64,000 nucleotides of DNA from the NCBI GenBank assembly GCA_035771175.1, contig CM069590.1:30890821-30954820 (forward strand). Reading direction: 5' to 3'. The position numbers were made by a program, and so were the translations under genes. Source of the DNA: Paratinospora sagittata. Taxonomy: Eukaryota > Streptophyta > Magnoliopsida > Ranunculales > Menispermaceae. Shown in pieces: positions 40,128 to 51,374 of this stretch. A model generated the notes under the pieces. That model made no database searches and was not told the origin of the DNA. It saw only the letters and a list, made by a program, of their open reading frames with translations. Within the stretch, counting starts at the first letter, position 1, and each line of letters starts with the position of its first letter.

Positions 40128-42851
40128 TGTAACGCCCGTACCTTAGGATGACGTCATTTGGACATGTAGAATACCCATATACGTATACGTATATGAATTT
40201 GATGCTCGATGCGGGTTGGTTCAAGTGTCTTTACATGCTATTTTAGAGAATTATCATTATTAATATTTTCATTTATGTGCTAATGACATTGACAGTGATA
40301 ATAATACACATCACTAAAGTAAGATAGTGACATATTAATATTAATGTATGTGTTATTAATTGTATAATGGGGCCAATTGGACCACGATTTGAAATGGGCA
40401 TGTATTGATTAAATGAATGAAAAAATTGATGAAATTCTTGGAATTAATGGATTGATTAACAACTCACATGTAAGGTTGTGATTGGGTAAAGGCCATCTGG
40501 CTAACAAATGAGCCCTTGAGCAAACACTTGGCATGGTGTTGGAGCATGATCAACACTTGGAAAAATAGGTGCATGTGGGTGTAACATGTGTCTCAATCTC
40601 TCATTTTCTTCATGGAGGGACGTTTTTGAGATAGTAAGGTTGAGAGAAAAGAAGAGAAGAGAAAGAGAAAGGAAGTTGCTTGAAGGAAAGTCTTAGCAAT
40701 GTTTTGATTAGAGGGTTGATCTCTAAGATCCGTGGTCGGATCAAGTTGAAAATTTGTCAGCCAGTTCTTCTCTTATAGTTGTTTATTCTGGTCAGTAAAG
40801 ATCTTGATTGGAGTTTTCTTCGTAGAGATATAACCTCCCAAACACAACTGGTTGGAAAATCTGGATTTCTCTCACAATATAGTTCAAACTGCTGAATCTC
40901 CGAAATCTACCGTTGGATGGCTGTGATACTTCAGCATATGGTTCAAAACTGAACGTGTTGCATTATGAACGGTTAAGATGTGGACATGTTCAGTATTTTT
41001 GGAGATATAATCGTCTGAGTTTAAATATTCGCAGCAGGAGAGGAGAAATAGTTCATTGGAGTTGTCTTAATCAATGAGGCATATCTCTTTGATCTACTAT
41101 TGGATTTAGATCAATTTTGGATAGAAGGTTTGTCTCTTGATGTTCTTGAATCTGAACGGTTAAATTAGTTATTGGATATTTCTTTTGATAGTTTATTACA
41201 TCTGAACAATGCATTGAATTAGGGTGTAATTAATGTTTAGCCACGTATTTGACCTAAACTAGGATTTTTGGACTTAGGGTTTGCCATTTGATTTGCATGT
41301 AATGTATGATGAATAGATGGATAAATGTGGTGTTATGGTGGTCCAATTTACTGATCTTGATGCTGGAAACCTTAGGTGAAGTGCAATTTTTGCCTAGACC
41401 TTGCAATTTGGGAAATTGTATATGATTTGGGAATTTGCCCAAATTTGAGGATTTTGACCTAATTGATCTCAATTGATCAAATTGACTTGCAATTAGTCTA
41501 ATTAACCCTATTTATGATTGAATGTCATGTATTATAGTGGTTAGATCAACCTATTGCATTCAATTGAGGTAAATGTGGGTTAATTGGGTATTAAATGGTT
41601 AAATTGGGCAATACGGGATTAGCTCATGTATATGACCATTTTAGAATCTTAATTGGCATTTGATTTGGGTTTAAACATGGTTAGTTGGCATACTTGGACT
41701 GATTTTCAGTTTTGGCATACACCATGTATGTTTCAAGATTTGTGAATGATCTAAGTTAACCAAACAAGCCAATTGGGGATTGAGTTGCATTGGGTGATTG
41801 TGGCATCCTAGTGCTTCTTGGAATTGGAAATTTGATTAGCTAGGTCTAGCCAATCAAGTTGTGAGTGTTTCTTTACTAGTGATTTTTATATGTGGAATTG
41901 TAGTATAAAATGTTTTAAATACTTATATAATATAGTATGCATGATTTATTGAATTCATTAACTGTATTTGAGCATAGTCAGTTGGGAAAGCAGTTGAGTT
42001 ATGTTGTATTCCCTAAGCTTGAGATTCTTGGTGAATCCCATTGGGCCGACCGGGAATCCTCAATTGTGGACCTTGCAAAGGATTTCTATGAGTTGTGTAT
42101 GTTAGGATTCGCCTAGGCATGGTACTTTTCTTTGTGGGCGGATCCTATGGTTCATACAATTCTAGGAATCCTAATAGATACGGGTAAGAAGTCAATCGGG
42201 CATGGGCTTCGCACACACATGGCCCTTGTATTGATTCTTACTCGGGAGGTGTTTAGGTTGCATATGCATGTTTATAAAATTCTATGCATTGTCTTGTTTA
42301 TGACATGATACATTATATTGACATGTATGTAATCTTGCTTATACCCATGTTATTTAAATGGTTTTAATGATCTTGCAATGTTTTAATTAAATGCATATAT
42401 AAGTTGCCACTTGTATAGAACATTCACTGAGCTTGTTGTAGCTCACCCTCATCCTTATCTTTTCAAGATCGGATAGGAAGGGGAAAGGGAAAGCTTAGCT
42501 ACGAAGCGTTCCCGTTCTGTTGTTGATGTAGGTGTTTAGTATTTTTTAGCAATTTATTTTGATAAATTGTACTATGTAACACCTAATGATTATACTTAAC
42601 ATTTAGATTGGTTTGTACTTATGGTTAAGTATATTATGTGCTTTTGAACACTATGGACTTGGAGAAAAATTTTCTGGTTGTAGTTTTGGATATGTTTTAT
42701 ATGATGATCTTATATTATGTCCATGTGTTTATTGTTGTGTATTTGGGATTATGGTTTGTGTTAGAAGGCTTATCAGGACGCCATGTATGTCGAGGAAGGA
42801 TATAAATAGGATTTTGTGTCGGCATGAAGTCACGAATAGTGGGTCGTGACA
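40128..42851 (+). repeat. Element A 5' LTR (2,724 bp)
   Basis: Starts TGTAACGCCC and ends GGGTCGTGACA, giving the usual TG...CA ends. The start matches the 3' LTR at 50751. The end is set by the primer-binding site four bases downstream. About 500 bp in (near 40630-40680) is a purine-rich stretch, followed by blocks such as CTACCGTTGGATGG, that are shared in order with the solo LTR and the D LTRs. The three families therefore have related LTRs. Open frames inside it are short and show no recognisable domain. Confidence 0.92.
40149..40195 (+). promoter_or_regulatory. TGACGTCA box and 20-bp palindrome in A's LTR
   Basis: TGACGTCA (40149-40156) is the core recognised by plant TGA/CREB-type bZIP factors. 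Twenty bases later, 40176-40195 is a perfect 20-bp palindrome of alternating purine and pyrimidine (CATATACGTATACGTATATG). Both lie within 70 bp of the LTR start, a plausible place for transcription control. In the 3' LTR the box has become TGACTTCA. Function is inferred from motif alone. Confidence 0.35.
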
Positions 42852-42855
42852 ACTT

Positions 42856-42868
42856 TGGTATCAGAGCC
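42856..42868 (+). other. Element A primer-binding site (tRNA-iMet)
   Basis: TGGTATCAGAGCC lies four bases after the LTR end. This sequence is complementary to the 3' end of plant initiator methionine tRNA, the standard primer for minus-strand DNA synthesis in these elements. Confidence 0.93.
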
Positions 42869-43090
42869 AGGTTTGCAGAGGGCGGATTCAGATCATGATC
42901 AGGGTTCTCATGATGTGAGGGTGCCGAAGCATCGACTCTTACCCTGACATGTCCACATTGGCTTGCCACTAGTGTGGTTGGTGCAGTCGAGAGGCTGGCC
43001 GTAAAACTTTCTTTGAGGTACGCTCATGTGCCACGTGACATGATAGCTCATGGTCGTGGGCACGCGTGAGTGTCAGTAATGACCAAAGTT

Positions 43091-43112
43091 TGACAACTTT
43101 AGTATCAGAGCA
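43091..43112 (+). repeat. Second primer-site-like copy in A's leader
   Basis: TGACAACTTTAGTATCAGAGCA repeats the LTR end plus primer-site junction found at 42847-42868 (TGACAACTTTGGTATCAGAGCC), with two differences, 244 bp downstream. The intervening leader (42869-43090) has no frame I recognise. Confidence 0.7.
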
Positions 43113-43294
43113 AATGTTTTAGGTTTAAAATCCTTAAAAAGAATAAAAGAATTATAAGATATTATGATTTCGTTTATGGGTATGATTACGGGTAGTTATC
43201 TTAGGGATAACAACTCTCATGTATTGTGATTCTGATGGACTTTTTCTTATTTGTGAATTTAATAATATGCAGGAGAGGAAATTCAAGACCAACC

Positions 43295-44419
43295 ATGGAC
43301 CCGGATAAGCACTTTAGGCAAATTGAGGCCTTACTTGCTTGCCTAGGTCCAGGGCAATAGGCAGCTGCAACCAGGTGTTCCAGTTGAGGGGTAGCACAGT
43401 AGTGTTGGCATGGTCGTGGGGGATAGGGCTGGACCAGCTGAGGTTCATGTCGATGTCCAGGCTGAGGTTCAGGCCGAGGTACCGTCTGAGGAACCGGTTG
43501 AGGTTGTGGGAATTCCCAAGCAGAAGTCTGAGTCAGAGTGTTATGAGATGTTCATGAAGACCTTCCGGATCAGAGGCCCGACGGAGTTTGCTAGAGGCCT
43601 TTGCATTAAGACAGCTGAGAGGTGGCTTAGGAGGATGGAGAATATCTTCAGCGACATGCAGGCTTTTGAGGCTGACAAAGTGAGGTTGGCCAGGTTCAAG
43701 CTTGTCGACAGAGCTGATGATTGGTGGCTGAGACTAGACCGCATGGTCGATGAGATTCAGACGTGGACCAAGTTTAAAAAACCTTTCTACGAGGAGTTCT
43801 ACCCGAGGTCGGAGCGCTATTAGAGGAAGATCGAATTCATGCACCTGACCTAGGACAGTGGGTCAGTGAGGGAGTACGAGCAGGAGTTTAACAGTTTGGC
43901 ACTTTTTGTTCCTCAGATGATGTCGACTGACTACCTTCACATGCTGAGGATACGAGATGGGTTACTTGATCGTATCCGTCAGGGTTTGGCACTTGCCGGC
44001 GTGTAGACTTACGCTCAAGTGATGTTACAGGCCGCTGACTTTGCGACTGCACAGAGGCTCACTCACAGTTGAGGACGTCAGTCACAGTACAGGCACCTGC
44101 AAATCCTTCAGGACAGACACAGCCGACAGGGTTAGCGGGTCAGTTTTATGGTAAGAAGAACCAGAAATATAAGAAGCTGAGGTTTTGTAGCAGTAAGTAT
44201 GAGGTATCAGTAGCCTCTGCCCAGAGTGTGAAGATGTCAGGCAGGCCCTAGCAGCAACAGAGTTCGGCTAGGCACAGTGGATAGCAAGCAGGCAGAGCAG
44301 AGTTGTTGGCTGTGTCTTCAGCGCCTAGGGCACCGAGGCCCATAGTCTGTTTCGAGTGCGGTGTTCCAGGGCACAAGAGAAGTAAGTGTCCACGTAAAGC
44401 GTCTGCTACACAGTACAGT
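43295..44419 (+). pseudogene. Element A gag, broken, 5' part
   Basis: Gag forms the particle shell and binds RNA in the cytoplasm. The likely start is ATG at 43295. Early TAG codons (43358, 43400) and a TGA (43385) break the frame, then it shifts before 43410. The capsid region is recognisable from about 43540 to 44040 (ERWLRRMENIF, DDWWLRL, VREYEQEFNSLA). TAG codons at 43821, 43851 and 44004 and a TGA at 44070 interrupt it, and the frame shifts near 44070. Further TAGs follow at 44249 and 44282. The zinc knuckle CFECGVPGHKRSKC (C-x2-C-x4-H-x4-C) is intact near 44350-44395. The solo LTR splits the gene at 44419/44420, and it resumes at 47274. It cannot make a full protein. Confidence 0.88.
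44415..44419. repeat. Target-site duplication ACAGT (left)
   Basis: ACAGT directly precedes the solo LTR and recurs directly after it at 47274-47278. Five bases is the expected size for Ty3/gypsy integrases. Confidence 0.9.
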
Positions 44420-44564
44420 TGTTACGCCTCAAAAATTATTTCATCTAACCCATTACCCAATTATATTTTGCCCAAGCTCTATGTGTTTGCCTTGATATGT
44501 TTAGTGTTTGTTTGATGGTTGTTTAATGTTTGTTTAATGTTTGTATATTTGATGCTTGATAATG

Positions 44565-44574
44565 TATATAAATA
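44565..44574 (+). promoter_or_regulatory. TATA-like box in the solo LTR
   Basis: TATATAAATA lies 145 bp after the LTR start. The same 10-mer sits in the matching place in both D LTRs. Conservation between a diverged solo LTR and D suggests a real promoter element. A transcript starting here would leave a very short U3 and a transcribed LTR part of more than 2.5 kb. Confidence 0.4.
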
Positions 44575-44799
44575 TGTGCATTATAAATTGTATATGGGTC
44601 ATGTTAAATTAAAGTATAATGCATGTTTTATTATTTATGCATGGGCCCATTAAACCATGAAGTGATATGGGTTAGGATTGATTGAATTAAAGGATAAATG
44701 AGAATGAAAATTTAGTGTATTAAATGGATTGGACATTAAAATACATGGAAGCATGAGATTGGTTAAAGTACATGTGGTTGGAATGGGTAGTATGAGACC

Positions 44800-45043
44800 A
44801 ACACATGTCAAGTTGGTGCATGAGAATGGACAAGTGTCCCATGCCCCATTTCTCTTCTCCAACACATGTCAAGTTGGTGCATGAGAATGAACAAGTGTCC
44901 CATGCCCCATTTCTTTTCCCCAACACATGTCAAGTTGGTTCATGAAAATGGACAAGTGTCCCATGCCCCATTTCTCCTCTCCAACACATGTCAAGTTAGT
45001 GCATGAGAGTGGACAAGTGTCCCATGCCTTACTTCTCTTCTCC
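44800..45043 (+). repeat. Four tandem 61-bp repeats in the solo LTR
   Basis: Units start at 44800, 44861, 44922 and 44983, each opening AACACATGTCAAGTT and running through AAGTGTCCCATGCC to a pyrimidine-rich end. They differ by a few bases each. The D LTRs have only one copy of this unit, so the expansion is specific to this LTR or its subfamily. Confidence 0.92.
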
Positions 45044-47273
45044 AAGGAAGTCCTAGAGAGTGAGATAAGTGGAGGGAAAGGAAAAAAGAAGTGAAAGGAA
45101 AGAAGAAGAGAAAGAAAGAGGAAGTTGTTTTGAAGGAAATCTTAACAACGTTTTCATCAAAGAGCTGGATCTTGGTGCATTATGCTCAGATTGAGCTCAA
45201 ACTTTGTCAACTATTTCGTGTCTTATGGGTATTCATTCTGGTCGGTGGAGATCTTGATTGGAGTTTTTGTTTGAAAGATATAACCTCCCAAACAAAGCTA
45301 GTTGGAAAGTCTGGATTTCTCGCGCAGTTTAGATGAATCTCATAGATCTCCTAAATCTACCGTTGGATGGATATGATATTTGTGAAGGGGGTTCAAAACT
45401 GATCTTTCTGTATTATGAACGGTTGAGATTTTGGTGGGTCAAGTATTTTGTGTGATATAGGCATCTTAGTTCAAGTATTTGCAGCAGAAAAAGAGAAATT
45501 GTCTGATTAGAGACTTGTTCATCATGGCGGCTTATCTTTTCGGTCCACCGTTGGATTGAGCTGATTATTGGACAGAAGGTTTATCTCTTACCATACTTAA
45601 ATCTATACGGTTGATTTTGTGATTACTATTTCTGTTGGCACCTTGATACATCTGAACAGAATATTAAATGGAAAATTTGTAGGGTTGTTTGTATTAGACC
45701 TAAATTTAGAATATGAACTTAGACCTTTCCAAATAGCTTGCAGGTGAACTATGTTGACCTAGTTGCCATTGTTGATGAACCCATGATGCAAAATCAGTGA
45801 TATACATGGCTGAACATGGTGCCTAGTGTAAATAGGCAATATGGCCTAAGTATGAAAATTTTCATATTTTAGGGATTTTGATGCTTTTGGCCTAGAATCA
45901 TTGAATTGATGCAATTTATGTCTAATTAAGCATGATTAGGGTTGATTATGCTACTGATTTGGTGGTTGTGACCATATCATGGGTTAAGCCTGCTTGTGAT
46001 CAAGTGGCCCAATTTGGGCATGTTTATACCTAAGGAATTGAAAATCAATATTTTTGATTAATTGAATGGTTTATGAATGAGAACTACGCATTAGAGGCCT
46101 AAGTCATGTGATTTGAGTTGAATGATGGGATTAGATGGGATTTAGGTCTATTGTCTATATGTGGGCTGATTTAGGGTTGATGTGTAATGTCTATGTGATT
46201 AAGCATAAAAATTGATGTATGGTTGGATATTGATGAATGTTTCAAGACCTTGATTGGGTTGATTCGGTTCGGTGTCCGTGTGTGGTTAGATACTCTAGCG
46301 AGGTTTGGTTGTGAGTTGACTTCATTTATGATTATATCTTTTATGTCATGATATGTCACTTATATATATTGTATGTTGAAAGCATGAATGTGTTCTAATG
46401 TTTTGAATGATGCATTGATTTGAGAAAACCTTATGACTATGGTTGGGCCCATTTATCTGGCTAATAGGAAGACTTAACCTTGTCATAGGAGGGTTTTAAA
46501 AAGAAAATATTTGGGGATGAGAACGGTACAGTGAAATAGACGTGCACTAGTAACCCCAATGCATGTGGAATGTGGATCCAAATTGATAGGCTTTTATTTG
46601 CATCGAACTTATTATAAATGCTTGATATCTATATGTTATGAGCTTTTAATCATGCTACACATTGACATGCATACATGGTATTTATTGATGATTATTGATA
46701 CCATATTTGAATTCTATTCACTGGGCACGTTTGGCTCACCCTCATTTTCCTCTTTCAGGTCCTTCTGTCCAGAATAAGGGCAAAGGAGTAGTCATATCTT
46801 GAGGGCCTTGCCGGCGAGAGAATCCAAGTCCTCGATGTGAGTTGAGAGGCATTTTGATTGAACTGTGTTTTAAATTGTGATGTATTATATTTTGGATTAT
46901 GCAATTATAACACTTACCACATTGTAGTATGGGTGAGTTGGGACTTGTTAGATAGACCATGTGGGCATATGACGATTTTTTGTACCCCTGGTTTTGGACT
47001 TTATGTGTGTGTCCATCTTGATGGACTGTAGGGATTATGGTTTTATTTATGGTTCATTTTTATGGATTATCCCTTGTCTTGGATGATTAATACGGTTGGT
47101 AGTTTTGTTTAGTACCTTTTTATATTATGTCGTTGTTTGAGATAAGGCTCGTAGGGTCTCAACCACCTCACGGGGTGAGAAGTGGTTGGAGATGCCTACG
47201 CCTGGCGTCCTACCTCAACATTCCGCATGCTATTCCCTGCGAGGTTGGTGGTCCGGGGTGCGGGGTCGCCACA

Positions 47274-47278
47274 ACAGT
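47274..47278. repeat. Target-site duplication ACAGT (right)
   Basis: Right copy of the 5-bp duplication that flanks the solo LTR. The left copy is at 44415-44419. Confidence 0.9.
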
Positions 47279-50200
47279 TTTATGCCAGTTGCTACCAGAG
47301 AGCAGGCCCGAGCTGTTTCACAGGCAGATCCAGAAGCCAGCTAGCAATTGATCGAAGGTACTATCAGCATTTGTGATTCTTTGATGTATGTCTTGATTGA
47401 TGTTGGTTCTACTTTGTTTTTTATTTCTAGTAGTGTGGTAGATAGATTGAGGTTGTCCACTGTTTCGACTAGTACATCGTTGATCTTGAGTACAGCGGCT
47501 GCTGAGAGGATTTACCCTAACTTGGTATGTGTGGGATGCATTGTAAAATTCGAGGGCCATGAGATATCTGTCGACCTTAGAGTCTTAGAGTTCCTCGATT
47601 TCGATGTTATTTTGGGTATGGATTGGCTGGCAGCGTATCACGCTCACATTGATTGCTTCGGCAAGAGGGTTGTCTTTCAAATACCCGGACAACCAGTCTT
47701 TGTTTTTTGAGGCAGGACTGCATCGAGACCACCTACCCAGGGTAGCTTAGCCACTAATGATGAGGCTACGATGGCTAGTTTGAGGCCAGTGGATGATGTG
47801 GGACAGGGCGTTCAGTTAGCAGACATTCCTGTCGTCTACGAGTACCCAGAGGTTTTTCCTGATGAGTTACCCGGCTTACCGCCTAAGCGAGAAATAGACT
47901 TTCTCATTGAGCTGATGCTTGGGACAAAACCCATTTCCATTCCACTGTATCGTATGGCACCGAAAGAGTTGAATGAACTCAGAGCCCAGCTTGATGCACT
48001 GATGGGCAAGGGATTCATTTCCCCTAGTATGTCACCTTGGAGAGCACCTGTGTTGTTCATCAGGAAGAAGGGCGATAGTCTTAGATTGTGTATAGACTAC
48101 CGTCAGCTTAATAAGGTGACTGTGAAGAAAAGGTATTCGCTTCCTCGCATTAATGATCTGTTTGATTAACTGATTGGGGCCAAGTTCTTTTCGAAGATTG
48201 ACTTGAGGTCAGGGTACCATCAGTTGAGGATTAAAGATGCGGATGTGTCGAAGACTGCTTTCCGGACGAGATATGGACATTACGAGTTTATGGTAATGCC
48301 ATCGAGTTGACTAGTGTCGTACCTTGACCAGTTCATTATAGTCTTCATCGTCGATATTCTAGTCAATTCTAAGACTAGAGAGGATCATAAACGTCATCTC
48401 AGAGTTACTTTGCAGACATTGTTAGAGCATAGGTTGTATGCCAAGCTGAGCAAGTGTGACTTCTGGATGACTGAGGTGAAATTTTTGGGTCATGTGGTTA
48501 GTGCATAGGGTATTTCAGTTGATTCTGCTAAGGTTGAGGTGATCATTGGTTGGCCAAGACCTACCACAGTGACAGAGATTCGTAGCTTTTTGGGTTTAGC
48601 TGGCTATTACATGAAGTTCATGAAAGACTTTTCCACCATAGTCGCACCATTGATTAAGCTGACTCAGAAGAATGTGACCTTCAAATGGTTAGATGCCTGT
48701 GAGAAAGGTTTCAGTGAGTTGAAACAGAGGTTGACTGCAACTCCAATGTTGTTTCATCTAGATCCTAGGAAAGAGTTGGTGATTTTTACGTATGCATCAC
48801 TCTTAGGTCTGGGACGTGTATATATGCATGAGGGTCGAGTGGTTGCATATGCATCTAGACAGCTTAAGGTGCATGAGCACCACTACCCTGTGCATGATTT
48901 GGACCTGGCAACCATAGTGTTTGCACTGAAGCTATGGAGGCATTACCTTTATGTTAAGAGGTTCACTTTGTTTTTTGATCACAAGAGTTTGAAGTACCTC
49001 TTTGATCAGAAGGAGCTGAATATGCGGCAGAAGATATGGCTAGAGTTACTTAAGGATTATGATTTCTCTTTGGAGTATCATCCTGGCAAAGTCAATGTTT
49101 TGGCTGATGCTTTGAGCAGTAGACGAGCAGATACTCAGGCGGCTGCTTTTTAGATGGCCCAGCAGTGGCATTTACTTGAGAGAGTGACTATGATGAGTAT
49201 ACTCTCGGAAGCACCACGTACTGAGATATGTGCTCAAATGCACGTGCAGCTTGTTGATGCCCATATTTTGCGGGTTAGAGATCTACAAGAACATTGTCCG
49301 GATTTTGACATGTACCGTAGACAGTGCTGACCAGGCCAATTGGCAGATAGGTCCAGATGATGTCTTGCGGTTTAGAGGGAGACTATGGATCCCATATGAT
49401 GCTGAGATACTTCGAGAGGCTCACAGGTCTCAGTATATTGTTCATCCAGGTGCTACTAAGATGTATCACGAAATGAAAAGATTTGTGTGGTGGCATGGGA
49501 TGAAGAATAGTATAGTTGTGTATGTGCAGAGACGTGAGGTGTGCCAACGGGTTAAGGCTGAACACCGAAAGCCTGGAGGTCAGATATAGCCATTATCCAT
49601 ACCTGAGTGAAAATGGGAACACATCACGATGGATTTCATCATGGGATTGCTAAGGTCTCAGGGCAGATTTGATGCCATTTGGGTTGTGGTCAATAGATTG
49701 ACCAAGAGTGCACACTTCCTACTTATGAGCGCTAAAGACTCTATGGATAGACTGAGTAGATTATATGTGAGAGAGATCGTGAGATTGCATGGAGTTCTCT
49801 TGTCTACCGTGTTGGATCAAGATCCATAATTTACGTCAAGGTTTTTGCAAGCTTTGTAGACTCGATTTGGGACCTGTCTCCGACTCAGTACAGCGTTTCA
49901 CCCTTAGACGGATGGTCAGTCTGAGAGAGTGATTTAGATGTTGGAGGATATGCTTAGGTTTTGCATTTTAGAGTACGATGGTGGTTGGGGTGAGCATTTT
50001 TCCTTGTGTGAGTTTGCCTACAACAACAGTTATCATGCAAGCATCGGTATGGCACTGTATGAGGCTTTGTATGGAAGAACCTGTAGATCTCCAGCTTGTT
50101 GGTACAAGGTGGGTGATACGCAGTTATGGGGCCCTGATGCAGTTGTTGAGCAGACAGAGAAAGTCAAGCTGATTCTATAGAGACTGAAGTCAGCTCAGGA

Positions 50201-50696
50201 TAGGCAGAAAAGTTATCACGATAACCGGCATAGGTCGTTGGAGTTTGCAATGGGAGATCTAGTTTTGTTTAAGGTCTCGCCACTCAAGGGTCAGATGAGG
50301 TTCGGCGTCAGAAGGAAACTTGCCCCTTGGTTCATTGGACCATTCCAGATTGTTGAGAGGATTGGATCAATAGCGTACAGGTTCGCTCTACCTTCTCAGC
50401 TCGAGAGTGTTCATGATGTTTTCCACGTATCGATGCTGAGGAAGTATATTGAGGATCCATCGAAGAAGTCTTATCCCGATCCAGCTCATGTGCTTTGTGT
50501 GAGTCATCTGCAAGTTGGGGAGGATACGACTTATGTGGAGTTGCCGATTCAAATTGTGGCTTGTCGGGTTTAGAAATTGAGGAATAAGGAGATCCCGCTT
50601 GTGCGAGTCAAATGGCAATTCCACGATAATGAAGAGCAAACCTAGGAGCGTGAGGACCAGATGAGGGAGCAGTTCCATGATCTCTTTACCTACTAA
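47279..50696 (+). pseudogene. Element A pro-pol (protease, RT, RNase H, integrase, chromodomain), broken
   Basis: Domains run in order. Protease (DVGSTLFFIS near 47390; [13 protein letters not shown] near 47605) is followed by RT (47930-48510), RNase H (~48780-49110), integrase (~49410-50110), the GPF/Y region (KLAPWFIGPF near 50320) and a chromodomain remnant (~50570-50660). From 47348 to 49153 there is one frame. It then shifts between 49154 and ~49310. In-frame stops are TAG at 47342, 48506, 49151, 49587, 49857, 49905, 49935, 50178, 50571 and 50643; TGA at 47708, 48308 and 49608; TAA at 48167 and 49827. RT has lost a net 14 codons near 48300 compared with D. The catalytic FIDD of D reads FIVD here (48350), so one metal-binding Asp is gone. 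RNase H has lost its first catalytic Asp: TYAS replaces D's TDAS (48789). The element cannot mobilise itself. Confidence 0.93.
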
Positions 50697-50736
50697 GATT
50701 AGTTCTCTTGTTTTCATTTTGAGGACAAAATCCCTT

Positions 50737-50750
50737 AAGTTGGGGAGAAT
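50737..50750 (+). other. Element A polypurine tract
   Basis: AAGTTGGGGAGAAT lies directly before the 3' LTR (TGTAACGCTT at 50751). This position and composition mark the primer for plus-strand DNA synthesis. Confidence 0.85.
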
Positions 50751-51324
50751 TGTAACGCTTGTACCTTAAGATGACTTCATTTTGACTTGTAGAGTATTCG
50801 TATACATATATGTATACGTATACGTATTTGATGCTCGATGCGAGTTGCTTCAAGTGTCTTTGAATGCTATTTTAGAGAATTATCATTATTAATATTGTCA
50901 TTTATGTGCTAATAACATTGATAGTGATAATAATACACCTCACTAAAGTAATATATAAATGTATGTGTTATTAATTGTATAATGGAGCCAATTAGACCAT
51001 GATTTGAAATGGGCATGTATTGATTAAATAAATGAAAAAATTGATGAAATTGTTGGAATTAGTGGATTGGTTAACAACTCACATGTGAGATTGTGTAAAG
51101 GCCATGTGGCTAACAAATGAGCTCTTGAGCAAACACTTGGCATGGTGTTGGAGCATGATCAACACTTGGCAAAATACGTGCATGTAGGTGTAACGTGTCT
51201 CAATCTCTTATTTTCTTCCTTGGGAGACGTTTTTGAGAGAGTAAGGTTGAGAGAAAAGAAGAGAAGAGAAAAAGAGATGAAGTTGCTTGAATGAAAGTCT
51301 TAGCAACGTTTTGGTCAGATGGTT
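50751..51324 (+). repeat. Element A 3' LTR, first 574 bp
   Basis: Colinear with 40128 onward, from TGTAACGCTTGTACC to CAGATGGTT. Differences include a missing stretch after CACTAAAGTAA (5' copy near 40322) and many substitutions. A different perfect 20-bp palindrome (50799-50818) occupies the place of the one in the 5' LTR. The LTR stops where element C begins. The remaining ~2.15 kb should lie right of the window. Confidence 0.9.
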
Positions 51325-51374
51325 TGTAATACCCTGTATTTCACAAAAAAAAAATTACTATTTGGGCAACGCCC

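Larger units (their letters stand above)
44420..47273 (+). mobile_element. Solo LTR of the D family (2,854 bp) inside A's gag
   Basis: Starts TGTTACGCCTC and ends GGGGTCGCCACA. Both ends and much of the interior match the element D LTR read on D's own strand (TGTGACGCCCC to GGGTCGCMACA). It is flanked by identical 5-bp target duplications ACAGT (44415-44419 and 47274-47278). There is no internal retrotransposon sequence, so it is a solo LTR left by recombination between the two LTRs of a complete insertion. It differs from D's LTR at many positions and has its own 61-bp repeats. Short open frames inside it look incidental. Confidence 0.93.
40128..51324 (+). mobile_element. Element A: old Ty3/gypsy chromovirus, 3' LTR cut off
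   Basis: A plus-strand LTR retrotransposon with 5' LTR (40128-42851), primer-binding site (42856), broken gag and pol, polypurine tract (50737-50750) and the first 574 bp of the 3' LTR. It looks like the Tekay/Del lineage: gag-pro-RT-RH-IN in order, then a GPF/Y region and chromodomain remnant. A solo LTR sits inside gag (44420-47273). The 3' LTR is interrupted at 51325 by element C, so the rest of A and its right target duplication should lie beyond the window. The left flank is CTCAC (40123-40127). The two LTRs differ by many substitutions and small indels, so this insertion is much older than D. Confidence 0.92.

Noticed and set aside
42613..42969. Short frames at the end of A's 5' LTR
   Set aside because: No domains, overlapping on both strands, and within LTR sequence.
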